The notes below the pieces were generated by a model, which saw only the letters and a list, made by a program, of their open reading frames with translations, was not told the DNA's origin and did no database searches. Shown in pieces: positions 24,833-34,889 of a DNA stretch of 64,000 nucleotides. Position numbers and translations under genes: made by a program. Within the stretch, counting starts at the first letter, position 1. Each line of letters starts with the position of its first letter. Source of the DNA: Endomychus coccineus (taxonomy: Eukaryota > Arthropoda > Insecta > Coleoptera > Endomychidae); the NCBI GenBank assembly GCA_958510875.1, contig OY294068.1:15787282-15851281 (forward strand), in the 5' to 3' direction.

Positions 24833-25770
24833 CAGGGTGAGTCAGTTTTTTGTAGACAAACTGCAACAGGAGATAGAACAAGTGTTTTTAAGAAGAAAAG
24901 TTACTATAAACATATGTCGTAGAAGGCTTCGTTTTCGAGATACAGGGTTGTTGAAATTGAAAAAAAAATTTCGTTTTTTGCGAATATCTCCGGAACAGTT
25001 TATCGTACAAGAGACAGCTTTTGTAAGCATTTTCTACTCATAGTAAGCTATGTTCTGAGCGATGAAAAAAAATTTTTTACTCCTAATTGGTGAAGATTTT
25101 GAAGGGGTAGTGGGTGTTTTTCTCCCCAACTTCTACGCCACTGAAAAAAGTACGGTTTTGAGACAACCATTTGAACCGCCAATGTTTTCTACACAAAAAA
25201 GATACTCTTGGTCATAAGCTCTTAAGTTGACCGTTTTTGAGAAAAATCAACTTTTATGTTGAAAAACATGGTCAATTCTTACTAATTAAACAAAATTTAT
25301 TCAAACGTTAGAACAAGTAACAAAACCAAAGGATTGACCATGTTTTTCAACATAAAAGTCGATTTTTCTCGAAAACGGTCAACTTTAGAGCTTATGACCA
25401 AGAGTACCTTTTTTGTGTAGAAAACATTGGCGGTTCAAATGGTTGTCTCAAAACCGTACTTTTTTCAGTCGCGTAGAAGTTGGGGAGAAAAACACCCACT
25501 ACCCCTTCAAAATCTTCACCAATGACTAAAAAAAAATTTTTTACCGCACAGAACATAGCTTACTATGAGTAGAAAATGCTCACAGAAGCTGTTTTCTGTA
25601 CGATAAACGGTTCCGGAGATATTCGCAAAAACCGAAATTTTGTTTTCAATTTCAACACCCGTATCTCGAAAACGAAGCCTTTATGACATATGTTTAAAGG
25701 AACTATTCTCCTTAAAAACATCTGTTCTATCTCCTGTTGAAGTTTGTCTACAAAAAACTGACTCACCCTG
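24833..25770. mobile_element. Foldback (palindromic) mariner-type MITE, 938 bp, TA target
   Basis: The ends are cagggtgagtcagttttttg and its inverse, flanked by TA at 24831-24832 and 25771-25772. Two arms of about 440 bases (24833-25278 and 25332-25770) are inverted copies with scattered differences and a central spacer of only about 53 bases, so the transcript or single strand would fold into one long hairpin. No transposase is encoded; the frames on both strands (24837-25043, 25563-25811 and others) are mirror images of arm sequence. The tip cagggtg plus TA suggests mobilisation by a Tc1/mariner transposase. The empty site is visible in the homologous PLE terminus at 7.87 kb. Confidence 0.92.
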
Positions 25771-25777
25771 TATATTC

Positions 25778-25814
25778 GTCTTAACGTACGTTTCGGTCTC
25801 ACAACCATCATCGA
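25778..25814 (-). ncRNA. Degenerate hammerhead ribozyme, PLE family A
   Basis: On the minus strand GATGATGG, a weakened stem II (GGTT-GTGA-GACC), GAAAC and cgtacg are visible. The CUGAUGA box has lost its start (TCGATGA) because sequence changed next to the family-C insertion point. Likely inactive. Confidence 0.5.
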
Positions 25815-25873
25815 ATTTACATCATGAAAAATCTTGGCTTCCGGATGGATTCCGGGTCACAATAGCACGACTT

Positions 25874-25914
25874 GATGCAGACGTCTCGTCACCCATTACA
25901 GGTGGCATCTTCAG
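25874..25914 (-). ncRNA. Hammerhead-like motif, PLE family C
   Basis: On the minus strand: CTGAAGA, a stem II of CCACC-TGTAAT-GGGTG, then GAGAC where GAAAC is required, then gtctgcatc. The single A-to-G change in the GAAA box should abolish cleavage. It lies in the terminal block downstream of the endonuclease, where PLE hammerheads are known to occur. Confidence 0.55.
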
Positions 25915-26022
25915 TACAGACTTGAGGTTTGAACTGAAACTGATGCTACTGGTTTCTGTAGTCGTATTTATTGTAGGAAAAAATCCTTCACGCTACACAA
26001 TTCAATGCCTTTATTTCGGTGG

Positions 26023-26905
26023 TTAACTCCGTTCTGGCACCTGACCCTGCCCTTGTGTGATCATGTGCGAAGTGGAATTGTCGAGGATGGGTTTCCAAAT
26101 GTTGGGTAATAGGTAATATCCTGAGTCACAGATCAGATTATTTGGATGTTTTAGAATTTCTATAGCTTCAAAGATGTTTCGCTGATAGAAGTTTGGGGCT
26201 CGGGCTAGGATTTCAGTATTTTTGAGAAGGATTTGATGATTAGTGTCAAACTTGTGTTCCGCAAGTGCAGATCTACTGGTGTCACGAAGCCTTGTACAGC
26301 GCCCATGCTCTTTCACACGAGTAGGTACTGTACGACCTGTTTCACCAATGTAGACTTTACCACAAGAACAGGGAATGCTATGAACACCTTCTAAGTGAAG
26401 AGGAGGAAGGGGATCTATGATAGGTTTGTAAAACTGAGATAGTTTTGGAAATGTGGAAAAGCGAGTTGAAATATTATGTTTTTTAAGGATTTTGGAAATT
26501 TGATCTGTTTTATTTTCAATATATGGAAGATGGGCAGTGGATAAAGCAGGAGGGGGGGTTTGTGGCTCAGGTTGATTTGAAATTTTAGGCGAAGTGTATT
26601 TCTTTATGGCTTTTTGAATGTTGTAATGGGAGAAATTATTTGATAATAAGACAGATGAAAGATGTTTTAATTCTGATTTTAAGAATTGAGATTGAGATAA
26701 GTTGACAGCTCTGTGGATCAAGGAGTTTATGACAGATTGCTTTTGGGCAGGGTGCTGGTGGTAAAGGTCATTGAGGTATCTATCGGTGTGAGTGGGTTTT
26801 CGATACCCAGAATGTCCTAAACTACCGTCAGTCTATCGACTAACTAATACATCTAGGAACGGGAGTGAATCTTGCGATTCAACTTCCATGGTGAAAAGGA
26901 TATTG
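26023..26905 (-). pseudogene. Family-C PLE protein: RT C-terminus, linker and GIY-YIG endonuclease
   Basis: Upstream codons (26.72-26.9 kb) read EVESQDSLPFLDVLVSR, stop, TDGSLGHSGYRKPTHTDRYLN, the conserved end of the PLE reverse-transcriptase thumb. The open part (232 residues, 26023-26721) is the linker IHRAVNLSQ...LPYIENKTDQISKILKKH followed by the endonuclease. In it, GVHSIPCSCGKVYIGETG gives the GIY-YIG pair and a Cys-x-Cys, and TRVKEHGRCTRL supplies the conserved Arg and His. SALAEHKFDTNH and a NIFEAIEI block with the likely catalytic Glu follow. The endonuclease looks intact; the RT palm with YxDD is missing. It would nick target DNA for priming. Confidence 0.88.
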
Positions 26906-27299
26906 AGATGTAATTATCTACTACTATTCAAACTAATTTACATCAACTGAAGATTTCTTAAACTAATTGTACTAAACACTAAGCGTCTTTATCGCATAAA
27001 TTTCAATTTAAAATGTCTACGTCGCAACAACGAATAAACCACAAATAAATAATTGAAATTTTAACACATTAATGTCCAAAATATATGAATATGTATTAAA
27101 ACCACTACAGTATTTTTCTATAGTTAAAACATCATATCTCGGGGACGCGGATAAATAGCCTGTCACAAAGTACCTACACAATATTAAACAGATGTGTTTA
27201 AAATTTTGGAAAGATCTGTGCTATACCAATATCACTGGTGTGTATCAGCTTTTTACAAATACACAATTTTAAACATAAAAAATACATAGAAATTAGCAA

Positions 27300-28605
27300 G
27301 TGTTTAAGAAATTATATTTATATAAATTTAACTCAATGATTGTACATATGTTCTACTATCTACCGACTTATTATCACGCTTTATGTGAATCATCTCCAGG
27401 ATAAATCTTTTATAATTGGTTGAAATTTTTAAGTTTTTGTTTTTAATGCTATACTTATGGCAATACATTATTTTTTGTAAATACTATTTAGAGATCCCAT
27501 CGCAATCTAAACAATTTAATATTTATACCGTAGGGGTTTGTTTATCGTTGATTTTAGATTTGAAAAATATTTGCCTACACTATCAGTAGGTTTATGAGTA
27601 ATATTTATGTCATACTTTTTTAAATGTTTAAACATGTTGAAGCAATCTGAATCATGTTTGAAATTTTTGTTTATTTCTATTTCACAGGTAAATTGAAGTT
27701 TGCAGTGGGAATTGTTGAATTTATTTATTACAAACTGAATTTTATCCTTGAGAACACACATTAGGCAATCATCTACATACCGTTCGAAGAATACGGGTTA
27801 AAAATCTAGTGAATTTATGACAGATTGTTTCTACGTATCGCATAATTAGGTTGACGACAGGAGATCCCATTGATGGGCCGAATATTTGTCTAAAATATCG
27901 TTAACCGCATTGAAAATAAGTGCATTCTAAAAAAAATTTACTGCATTCAAAAATGTAGACGGATCTAGAGTCTTTTTTGATGCTACTTAATGCTAATTCG
28001 ATTAGTATATTTGTAAATAAAAAAACCACACGTAATTGATGATCTATTGGTAAGTATTGATTTTGTATAAACTAATCAAAATGTCAGGAGTCCTTTCATT
28101 AAATTTAACTTTTCCTATTATTAAAGGTAGGCGCATCAATATTGCTCACAATGGGTCTTAAATGTATATCAGTTTTATGGAATTTCGGAAGCCCATAGAT
28201 ATAAGGTGCTTGCCCATTATTGCAAATTAATTTATTTTTCATGTCAATAGGGATTAACTTGTTTTTGTACCATTTATTTATTAATTTGTTCATATAATCT
28301 TGTAACGATAATGTAGAATCAGATTATAATTTTTTATGAGTTGTTTCAGCTTTCAATAGATTTCCTATTTTGTTTTCTTGATCTCTATGCATTATGACGG
28401 TTTTATTACATTTTTTTTTTATATTTTATATTTATTTGAAGATTGGCATCTAAGAACTCTCTAGTCTTTTTTGTTATGTCTATTTCTGCTTTAAGTGCAG
28501 TCAAATGTGTATTGAACCCGTAGATTCTTTGGAAATGGACCAATTTTGTTGTTCTCTTCAGAATGTCATCAGAAAAAAAGTTGGACTGATATTCAGACAT
28601 TAAGT
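27300..28605 (-). pseudogene. Family-A PLE protein, heavily broken (RT to GIY-YIG remnant)
   Basis: On the minus strand the N-terminal region MSEYQSNFFSDDILKRT (28.6 kb) leads to [20 protein letters not shown] (28.2 kb), the early PLE RT motif. Next come GPSMGSPVVNLIM (27.88 kb) and FFERYVDDCLMCVLKDKIQF (27.78 kb), which retains the catalytic YVDD. CKLQFTCEIEINKN follows, then an internal deletion joins directly to HLKKYDINITHKPTDSVGKYFSNL. ILNCLDCDG (27.5 kb) marks the start of a frameshifted GIY-YIG domain. Compare the plus-strand copy at 32.28-33.15 kb, which keeps the part deleted here. Several frame changes make it non-functional. Confidence 0.85.
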
Positions 28606-28710
28606 CACATTTATACTAACTCAGTTAATTAAAACTGCAAATTCCTACATGCGTCTTTATAATGTTAAAAGTATATTTTAGGAAGAATCCAAAAGTAATG
28701 TTCCAATATA
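28590..28710 (+). mobile_element. Family-A PLE 3' tail (continues at 31042 after M1 copy B)
   Basis: The text taagtcacatttatacta, then acatgcgtctttataatg and aggaagaatcc, matches the tail after the family-A stop codon at 33.13-33.23 kb in plus orientation. It abuts the minus-strand copy head-on near 28590. It continues past the inserted mariner as ggtctgcaacc at 31044, then the (AAT)n run and the ribozyme block to about 31190. Confidence 0.75.
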
Positions 28711-31041
28711 CAGGGTGTCCTCGAACTGCGTGGCCAAAATAAAGCCGAAGATTCTTTGATTCGAAGAAAAGTTGACGAGCCTTTTTACTTTTGCCTCAAG
28801 TGTCTTGTTTACCCGGTAGAGGGCTTCAAAATTGCAAAAATAATTTTGTTTTTTCGGTATAACTTGAGAACGTGATGAAGAACTTTTACAATATTAGGCA
28901 GGTGAGTTACTGTCAATAATGGCCATTTTTGAGAGTGGAGCACAGAGCCTTAGAGACCATAGAAATGGCTCAAACTTGAGGATGTAACGGGAAAGTGTCC
29001 AGAACTTTTTTGTGGTCAATGTAATTCACTCGATATTTTTTATGTAGATAGCTTATCTAATTTGAAAAATTTCTTACTTCTAGAAAATTTTGATAAAATC
29101 AACGGATTAGCTTGAAAAACTTAATTTTCGAGTCTCTCCAATTTTGGCTTACTAATTTTACTTGATTAAAATACCTTAGTTGCCTTTGCTTTTCTAATGT
29201 CATTTTGGCATTTGAAGAATTTATTCTCAAAACTGTCTGTCAGTTTTTACTTTGCTTTCCGTAAAAATTTTATAAAATTATGGCTCAATATTTCACTAAC
29301 ACTGAAATGGTTGATATGTTATTGATTTATGGACTTTGTCGTTGCAATGGCCGGAGAAGGGAAAGATATCCGCATCGCAGAATTCCAAATCGGCAAACCT
29401 TCGCGAAACTGGCAAATTTGAAGCAAATCGCAGAGAAACTGGACGCAGACGGACAAGAAGGACGTTAGAGCTCGAAGAAGCGATACTGGAAGCGGTTGAA
29501 ACTGAACCTGGGATAAGCACACTACGTTTGGGACTTCGTATTGGAGCCTCAAAATCATTAGTTCATAATGTACTGAGAGAAGAACTGTTGTATCCCTATC
29601 ATATTAAAACAGTTCAAGACTTATTGCCCATGGATCCAGGTCATCGGCTAGATTTCTGTCGGCTTATTGTCCAAAGACAAAACGCAAACCCCAATTTTTG
29701 TAGAAGAATTCTGTTCACGGACGAAGATACTTTCACGAGATGTGGTCTTTTTAACCTCCATAATGAACATTTCTATGCTGATGAAAATCCTCATGAAACG
29801 GAAGTTACATTTTTTCAGAATCAAACTAAAATCAATGTTTGGGTTGGAATTGTGGATAACTTTATTATTGGCCCTACCGTTATACCCGATCGATTGAACG
29901 GGGAGAACTACTTGAACTTTTTGGAACAAAGGCTACTTGAACTGTTGGAAGACTTGCCCTTTAACATTCGTCGTGGCCTGGTTTATCCATGATGGTGCAC
30001 CTCCTCATTTCACATTAGCTGATTAGACATTTCAATGCGGAATATCCAGATCGCTGGATAGGTAGAGGGCACGATGCACCAGTGAACTGGCCGGCCCGCT
30101 CCCCTGATTTGACGCCCTGCGACTTCTTTCTATGGGGCGCTTTGAAGTCGAAAGTTTATGCAGCTCCAGTAAACACACGAGAGGAATTGTTGCAACGAAT
30201 TAATCATGAAGCGGATTTATTGAAAAATGATCCTGAAGTACTAGCCAGAGTTCAATCCAATTTCTTGAAACGAATTAATTTGTGTATTCAGAAAAATGGG
30301 CAACATTTCGAACAATTGATGCCTTAGCGATTCCCCAAAAAGTTTTGTTGATTCTTCTAATTTAGCATTTGTTTTTCCTAAATAATCACATCGTTTCCCC
30401 ATTTCTATTGTTTTTATTATTCGTGTTTTACCGAGATATTAACCATTTCAGTGTTAGTGAAATTTTGAGCCATAATTTTATAAAATTTTTACGGAAAGCA
30501 AAGTAAAAACTGACAGTTTTGAGAATAAATTCTCCAAATGCCAAAATGACATTAGAAAAGCAAAGGCAACTAAGGTATTTTAATCAAGTAAAATTAGTAA
30601 GCCAAAATTGCAGAGACTCGAAAATTATTTTTTTCAAGCTAATCCGTTGATTGTATCAAAATTTTCTAAGAGTAAGAAAAGTTTTCAAATTAGATAAGCT
30701 ATCTACAAAAAAAAATATAGAGTGAATTACATCGACAACAAAAAAGTTCTGGACACATTTCCCGTTACATCCTCAAGTTTGAGCCATTTCTATGGTCTCT
30801 AAGGCTCTATGCTCCGCTCTCAAAAACGGCTATTATTGACAGTAACTCACCTGCCAAATATTGTAAAAGTCCTTCATCACGTTCTCAAGTTATACCGAAA
30901 AAACAAAATTATTTTTGCAACTTTGAAGTCCTCTACCGGCTAAACAAGACACTTGAGGCAAAAGTAAAAAGGCTCATCAAATTTTTTTCGAATCAAAGAA
31001 TCTTCGGTTTTATTTTTGCCACGCAGTTCGAGGACACCCTG
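28711..31041 (+). mobile_element. Mariner-like transposon M1 copy B (complete, TA target)
   Basis: Same ends as copy A, flanked by TA at 28709-28710 and 31042-31043; length 2331 bases. Inverted repeats run 28711 to about 29312 and about 30441 to 31041, again including ATG and the first dozen transposase codons at both ends. The insertion split a PLE tail. The unoccupied version, ttccagTAcaggtctg, is visible at about 33228. Confidence 0.93.
29280..30327 (+). pseudogene. M1 transposase, frameshifted (copy B)
   Basis: It starts MAQYFTNTEMVDMLL at 29280 inside the left inverted repeat. The first frame ends at 29468. The next frame (through 29992) carries GISTLRLGLRIGASKSLVHN, the helix-turn-helix, and ILFTDEDTF with the first catalytic Asp, then NVWVGIVDNFIIGP. 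The break at GLVYP-stop is shared with copies A and C. The last frame carries FIHDGAPPH (29.99 kb), a lesion at tgattagac (30.02 kb), and then WPARSPDLTPCDFFLWG with the third Asp, ending EQLMP at 30327. All three catalytic residues are present but not in one frame. Confidence 0.88.
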
Positions 31042-31069
31042 TAGGTCTGCAACCTTTTTCAAGTACCTC

Positions 31070-31091
31070 ATAATAATAATAATAATAATAG
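31070..31091. repeat. (AAT)n microsatellite
   Basis: About seven AAT units in the PLE tail, just upstream of the ribozyme block. Confidence 0.8.
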
Positions 31092-31094
31092 TAA

Positions 31095-31136
31095 GTCTTC
31101 TGATGATGGTCGTGAGACCGAAACGTACGCAAAGAC
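31095..31136 (+). ncRNA. Hammerhead ribozyme, PLE family A (cleavage triplet mutated)
   Basis: GUCUU-CUGAUGA, stem II UGGUC-GUGA-GACC, GAAA and the closing AAGAC of stem I are all present. The base equivalent to U16.1 before the cleavage position is C (cgtacgC), which breaks the conserved A-U pair. Activity is therefore likely weak or lost. Confidence 0.75.
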
Positions 31137-31190
31137 GAAAATATAAAACAGTGTTAATGTGACCTATTTCCCGAGAATTTCATATATAAT

Positions 31191-32280
31191 TATTTTCGTT
31201 TGTAAAGAATTTAAATATTTTACTTTTAATTGCATTTTTTTCTTCTAATTCCGCTTTCTAGACTAACAATTACATTGTCAATAGTTCTATTTTTTGGTAA
31301 TGCAAATTTTGGACCTACACTCAACATATATGGTAGTTGTTTAATAGATCAGGAAGAAGTTACATGTATTTGGCCGGCTTTTTCTGCCATCAAGCGGTCT
31401 AAGTCATCCATTCAAAATAAAATGACTATTAAAAATTTGTTTTTGACTAGTTTAACAACAAAATTATTCATTAAACTAGTGAGAGTAGAACTTTTAAAAA
31501 GTTATTTTATTTAATTTTAGAATGGATTTCCATTACTAATATATAATGTTAGTGATATTGAACATAGACGTAGTGTTTTGTTTTACCACCATGGATAATA
31601 TAATTATCTGGGCAATATGTTTTGAGATCGTAAACACGCCCCACAGTTGTAATTGATTTATACTGATTGTAATAAATTTCTACTATAAAAAATTAGTACA
31701 CACCTAAAGGAATCAATAAAAACTTTAACAGAGAACAATGAAAACAAATGATAGATAATTATAGCACTCCAGCGAGTATATCCATTTCATTTACTTCACG
31801 CGTATTTGAGAGCCATAAAACCAAATATCCGTTTGTTTATGAAGTACATTCCTGAATTCAATCTGAAAAATGGGGTCTACGTCTACCTATGTAATAAAAA
31901 CGATTCCTTTGTCAACTCTAAGTGTTTCCAAACTAACACCGTTCTTATTTATCGCTACGGAGATAATTGGCCTTTGAATGTAAATCGGTTTTGTATCTCC
32001 GGTGCATGTGTCGAGAGTGTAGGCATGGTCTTGTTTGTTGTACCTACACAGTTCATAACCCTACCTCAATTTACAAATGCGTTGAAAAACAACTTGAAGA
32101 ACCAACACATTTTTGCTGCGATAACGTGTGACCTTCATTCGTTTTGTCAACAAACTTATTTATTTCAAAAATACAGGCTGTGCGTTCAGAATGTATTGAA
32201 ACGTGAAATTTATTCAAATTTAATAGTAAAATGTGATTAAATAAAACACAAATTTACAGTCTAATAATAATACTACGGCA
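31191..32280. other. Unassigned; two plus-strand open frames of unknown nature
   Basis: Frames of 94 codons (31230-31514) and 144 codons (31806-32240) lie between PLE pieces. Neither shows a motif I recognise. The larger contains several Cys and Phe-rich stretches but no clear signal peptide or membrane pattern. They may be chance frames or decayed PLE-internal sequence. Confidence 0.3.
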
Positions 32281-32282
32281 CA

Positions 32283-33154
32283 GTGACATCACCCGAAGAA
32301 AGTATTAACTATTACAAACTTCAATTCACTTGTGAAATAGAATTAAACAATAACATAAATTTCCTAGATATGAACATTAGGCATGATGCAGATGGAAAAA
32401 TAAAAACCTCTTGGTTTACTAAAGAAGTATGGTCTCAACGTTATCTTCACTTCAACTCCGTTGCACCAGCTTGTTATAAAAAAAGTGTCATAAACAGCCT
32501 TACAGATCGCGCGATAAAATTGTCCCACGCAGATGACCCCCCAAAAATTAAAAAATTGTTCGTAATACACTAGAATTGAATGGCTACCCAAAAACTTTTT
32601 TCAATCCTATCATTAAAGAAAGAATAAACAAAATCTATAATGGTTCGTCGTATAAAAATAACATAAAAGGTAATACAGACAATTTTATAACTCTACCTTA
32701 CATTCCGGAGACCTCAGAGAAAATCAAAAAATGTTTGAAAAAGTATGATATAAATGTTGCGCATAAACCTACTAACTGTGTTGGGAAATATTTCTCAAAT
32801 CTAAAACCTTCAATACCCAAAGATAAACAAACCCACACAGTGTATAAATTGAATTGTTTAGATTGTGATGGAACTTATACTGGAATCTCTAAACAATATT
32901 TACAAAAAAGAATGTACGGCCATAAATATAGCACAAGAAATAACAACTTAGAAAATTCCACCGCCCTTGCTAAGCATTGCTTTGATTATATCCATCAATT
33001 TGATTACAAAAATGTTAATATCTTAACTAAGGAAACCAATTATTATAAAAGATCTATCCTGGAGATGATTCACATAAAACGGGACCCCAAATCTGTAAAT
33101 CATAGGGTAGACACACAAAATCTAAGTCACATTTATACTAATTTGATTAAATAA
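32283..33154 (+). pseudogene. Family-A PLE protein: RT C-terminus, linker, GIY-YIG endonuclease (one break)
   Basis: The first part (to 32573) reads YKLQFTCEIELNNNINFLDM, then WFTKEVWSQRYLHFNS and HADDPPKIKK: the RT thumb and start of the linker. One frame break at about 32570 leads to the second part (32576-33154): ITLPYIPETSEKIKKCLKKY, HKPTNCVGKYFSNL, and the endonuclease TVYKLNCLDCDGTYTGISKQ, with the GIY-like GTY, the YTG replacing YIG, and a Cys-x-x-Cys. KRMYGHKYSTRN, ALAKHCFDYIHQF and SILEMIHIKRDP (likely catalytic Glu) follow. It ends LSHIYTNLIK. The RT palm is absent, so it is 5'-truncated. Confidence 0.88.
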
Positions 33155-33229
33155 TCTCTTGCAAATTCTTACATACGTCTTTATAATTGTTGAAAATGTT
33201 TTTAGGAAGAATGCGTAATAGTAATTTTC

Positions 33230-33655
33230 CAGTACAGGTCTGAAACCTTTCTTAAGTACCTACTCATAAATCCTACACATCTGGTTTCGAAAGTAGATAC
33301 TTGACAAATAACTTCTTCTCAGTTGTTGTGAGAATACCAATATGCACTCATATATTTTAATAATATTACTGAATAGCGGATTCTTACTACAAAAAAATTT
33401 TTTATACTTTAATACTGACGATACAATCTCGATTATTCGTAGTTCTGTTCGTTTCGACGGCTTGGGCTCTTTCGATTGAAGTTAAATTGTGCGATTTTGA
33501 CGCTTGTGCTATAATTAGTTTTAATAAACCCCTTTTTAGACATAGTGAGTCTTCTGATGATGGTCATGAGACCGAAACGTACGTAAAGACGAATATTTAA
33601 AACAAAGTGTTAATGTGACCTATTTCCCGAGAATTTTTATATATAATTAACTATT
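33230..33655 (+). mobile_element. Family-A PLE terminal repeat (pLTR) with hammerhead
   Basis: Downstream of the endonuclease stop lies caggtctgaaacc, then the block with gttctgttcgtttcgacgg and ctataattagttttaataaa. The ribozyme and the closing gtgacctatttcccgaga follow. The same modules in the same order, inverted or direct, occur at 7.83-8.03, 24.8-27.06, 31.04-31.19 and 45.46-45.85 kb. Confidence 0.8.
33549..33590 (+). ncRNA. Hammerhead ribozyme, PLE family A (all core positions intact)
   Basis: Stem I GUCUU (33549-33553) pairs with AAGAC (33586-33590). The first core box is CUGAUGA (33554-33560). Stem II is GGUC/GACC around AUGA, and the second core box GAAA spans 33574-33577. A minimal stem III, CGUACG, ends in the cleavage triplet GUA. 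One extra U sits between the first box and stem II. The ultra-short palindromic stem III suggests the active form may be a dimer, as reported for other retroelement hammerheads. Hammerheads in PLE termini are established; in this copy I see no core defect. Confidence 0.85.
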
Positions 33656-33659
33656 ACAT

Positions 33660-33830
33660 TATAATAATTGATTGTGAGTCGTGTTCAAAATTCTATGTGG
33701 GTCAAACTAAAAGGAACATTCTAACTCGGTTTAAAGAGCATTTTGCCCATACAAAGAAAAGTAATGGTGGCAAATCAGCGTTAGCTGAACATATTTTAAA
33801 TGCACCATTACTCAACAAAGTTGAGTAATG
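33660..33830 (+). pseudogene. GIY-YIG endonuclease fragment of another PLE
   Basis: The plus-strand frame reads IDCESCSKFYVGQTKRNILTR, then FKEHFAHTKKSNGGKSALAEHIL: the Cys-x-x-Cys, the KFY/YVG form of GIY-YIG, the conserved Arg and the SALAEH block. It differs clearly from both the family-A and family-C domains, so it represents a third coding lineage. It has no start, and stops follow at about 33830. Confidence 0.8.
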
Positions 33831-34045
33831 TAAATAAAGTTGACTTTTGGGCTCAATTTTCGTTTAGCTGAAATTAAATATATAAGAAATATTTGTTTAT
33901 TTAGTATTTGGAAACCTTTCCAAACAGAAAGTCGAGAAAAGTTTTCTGCGACTTTAGAAAGCTGAAACCAGTTATATAAAAATACGTTTCTGTTTTACAT
34001 TCTGGACTTTTTTCTAAATATGAACACGCAAGAAACTATTTTGAA

Positions 34046-34150
34046 TTTTGGCTTCCGGATTAATTCTGCGTCACAATAACACGACTTGATGCCGATGTTT
34101 CGCCAATCATTACAGGTGGCATATTCAGTGCAGGTTTGAGGCTTGAACTG
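34046..34150 (-). mobile_element. Family-C PLE terminal fragment with hammerhead-like motif
   Basis: ggcttccggatta, then gcgtcacaataacacgactt and ttacaggtggca, matches 25838-25940 in the same orientation. On the minus strand the core reads CTGAATA (one change from CTGAAGA), CCACC-TGTAAT, a decayed stem II, then an intact GAAAC (34087-34128). It is a solo terminus without coding sequence beside it. Confidence 0.65.
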
Positions 34151-34369
34151 AAACTTTTTGAAATATATAATTTTTATTTATTGATAAAACATTGTAGAAT
34201 TTAGAATGATTCGAACTGTATTCGGTAATTGGATCTCGTAAACAGGCGCGTACAAAAACGTTTGACAGGTTTTTACATGTTGTTAAGATAGTAACTGTCT
34301 TATTGTTAGTATAGGCGTAGTAAAACAGATAGTGCGGAATAGTGGTAATTGTTTGATTATCCCTAGCCA

Positions 34370-34885
34370 TTATACACATGCGCAGGAAAGTCCAAACGGC
34401 AACGTTCTCGTAGGTTTATTTGCTAAATTTTTATATATTTTTGGAAAACATTAGGTAAGGTTAGTACTGGTAGGTTATTTGAAGGTAGATTTTTGTAATT
34501 GTTAGATTTTTGTGGCCCTTATACACATGCGCAGGAAAGTACAAGCGGCAACGTTATCGCAGGTTAGTTTGTTAAGTTTTATATATTTTTGGGAAACACT
34601 AGACTGGGTTAGTACTGATAGGTTATTTGAAGGTAAGTTTTTGTAATTGTTTGATTATCCCTGACCCTTATACACATGCGCAGGAAAGTCCAAGCGGCAA
34701 CGTTATCGCAGGTTAGTTTGTTAAATTTTTTAAATTTTTGGGGAACCCTAGGTTAGATCCAATGGTTGAACTATTATATTCCATTAGAATGGAGTACGGT
34801 GATTTTAGAGTTCGACTCTAAAGAGATATTTTCGCTAGGCAAAATAAATATTGTAGAAATTTAGTTTATTTATTTAATACAGGTC
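34370..34885 (+). repeat. 149-bp tandem repeat, 3 units, with tRNA-like tail
   Basis: The marker catgcgcagg recurs at 34377, 34526 and 34675, exactly 149 bases apart. Each unit carries ggcaacgttatcgcagg and ggttatttgaaggta. A 130-base tail follows (ggttagatccaatgg to aatacaggt). It contains gagttcgactc inside the perfect arm ttaga-gttcgac-tctaa, resembling a T-arm/B box, and the hairpin ccat-taga-atgg upstream. The same unit-plus-tail order recurs at 45.06-46.16 kb, so this is a dispersed repeat family, not local slippage. Confidence 0.8.
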
Positions 34886-34889
34886 CCTA

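Larger units (their letters stand above)
25825..26934 (-). mobile_element. Family-C Penelope-like element, 5'-truncated, with 11-bp target duplication
   Basis: The insertion is flanked by aatttacatca at 25814-25824 and again at 26935-26945. On the minus strand it starts within the reverse transcriptase, runs through the linker and GIY-YIG endonuclease, and ends in a terminal block with a hammerhead-like motif. It sits inside the family-A terminus. The direct duplication and 5' truncation fit PLE target-primed integration. Confidence 0.82.
24781..27062 (-). mobile_element. Family-A PLE terminal repeat interrupted by two insertions
   Basis: Pieces at about 24781-24832, 25771-25824 and 26935-27062 join into a reversed family-A terminus. 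In order they carry aataggtcacattaac, then the ttcgtcttaacgtacg ribozyme block, then aagcgtctttatcgca and aatttcaatttaaaat. The same order is continuous at 7.83-8.03 kb. The first gap is filled by the foldback element (24833-25770) at TA, the second by the family-C PLE. Family-A coding remnants on the same strand follow at 27.3-28.6 kb. Confidence 0.75.

Noticed and set aside
24837..25811. Several 60-128-codon frames in the foldback element
   Set aside because: They are mirrored between the two arms and lack motifs; they arise from the palindrome.
31806..32240. Host protein gene of 144 codons
   Set aside because: No recognisable domain; it lies between PLE pieces and could be chance.
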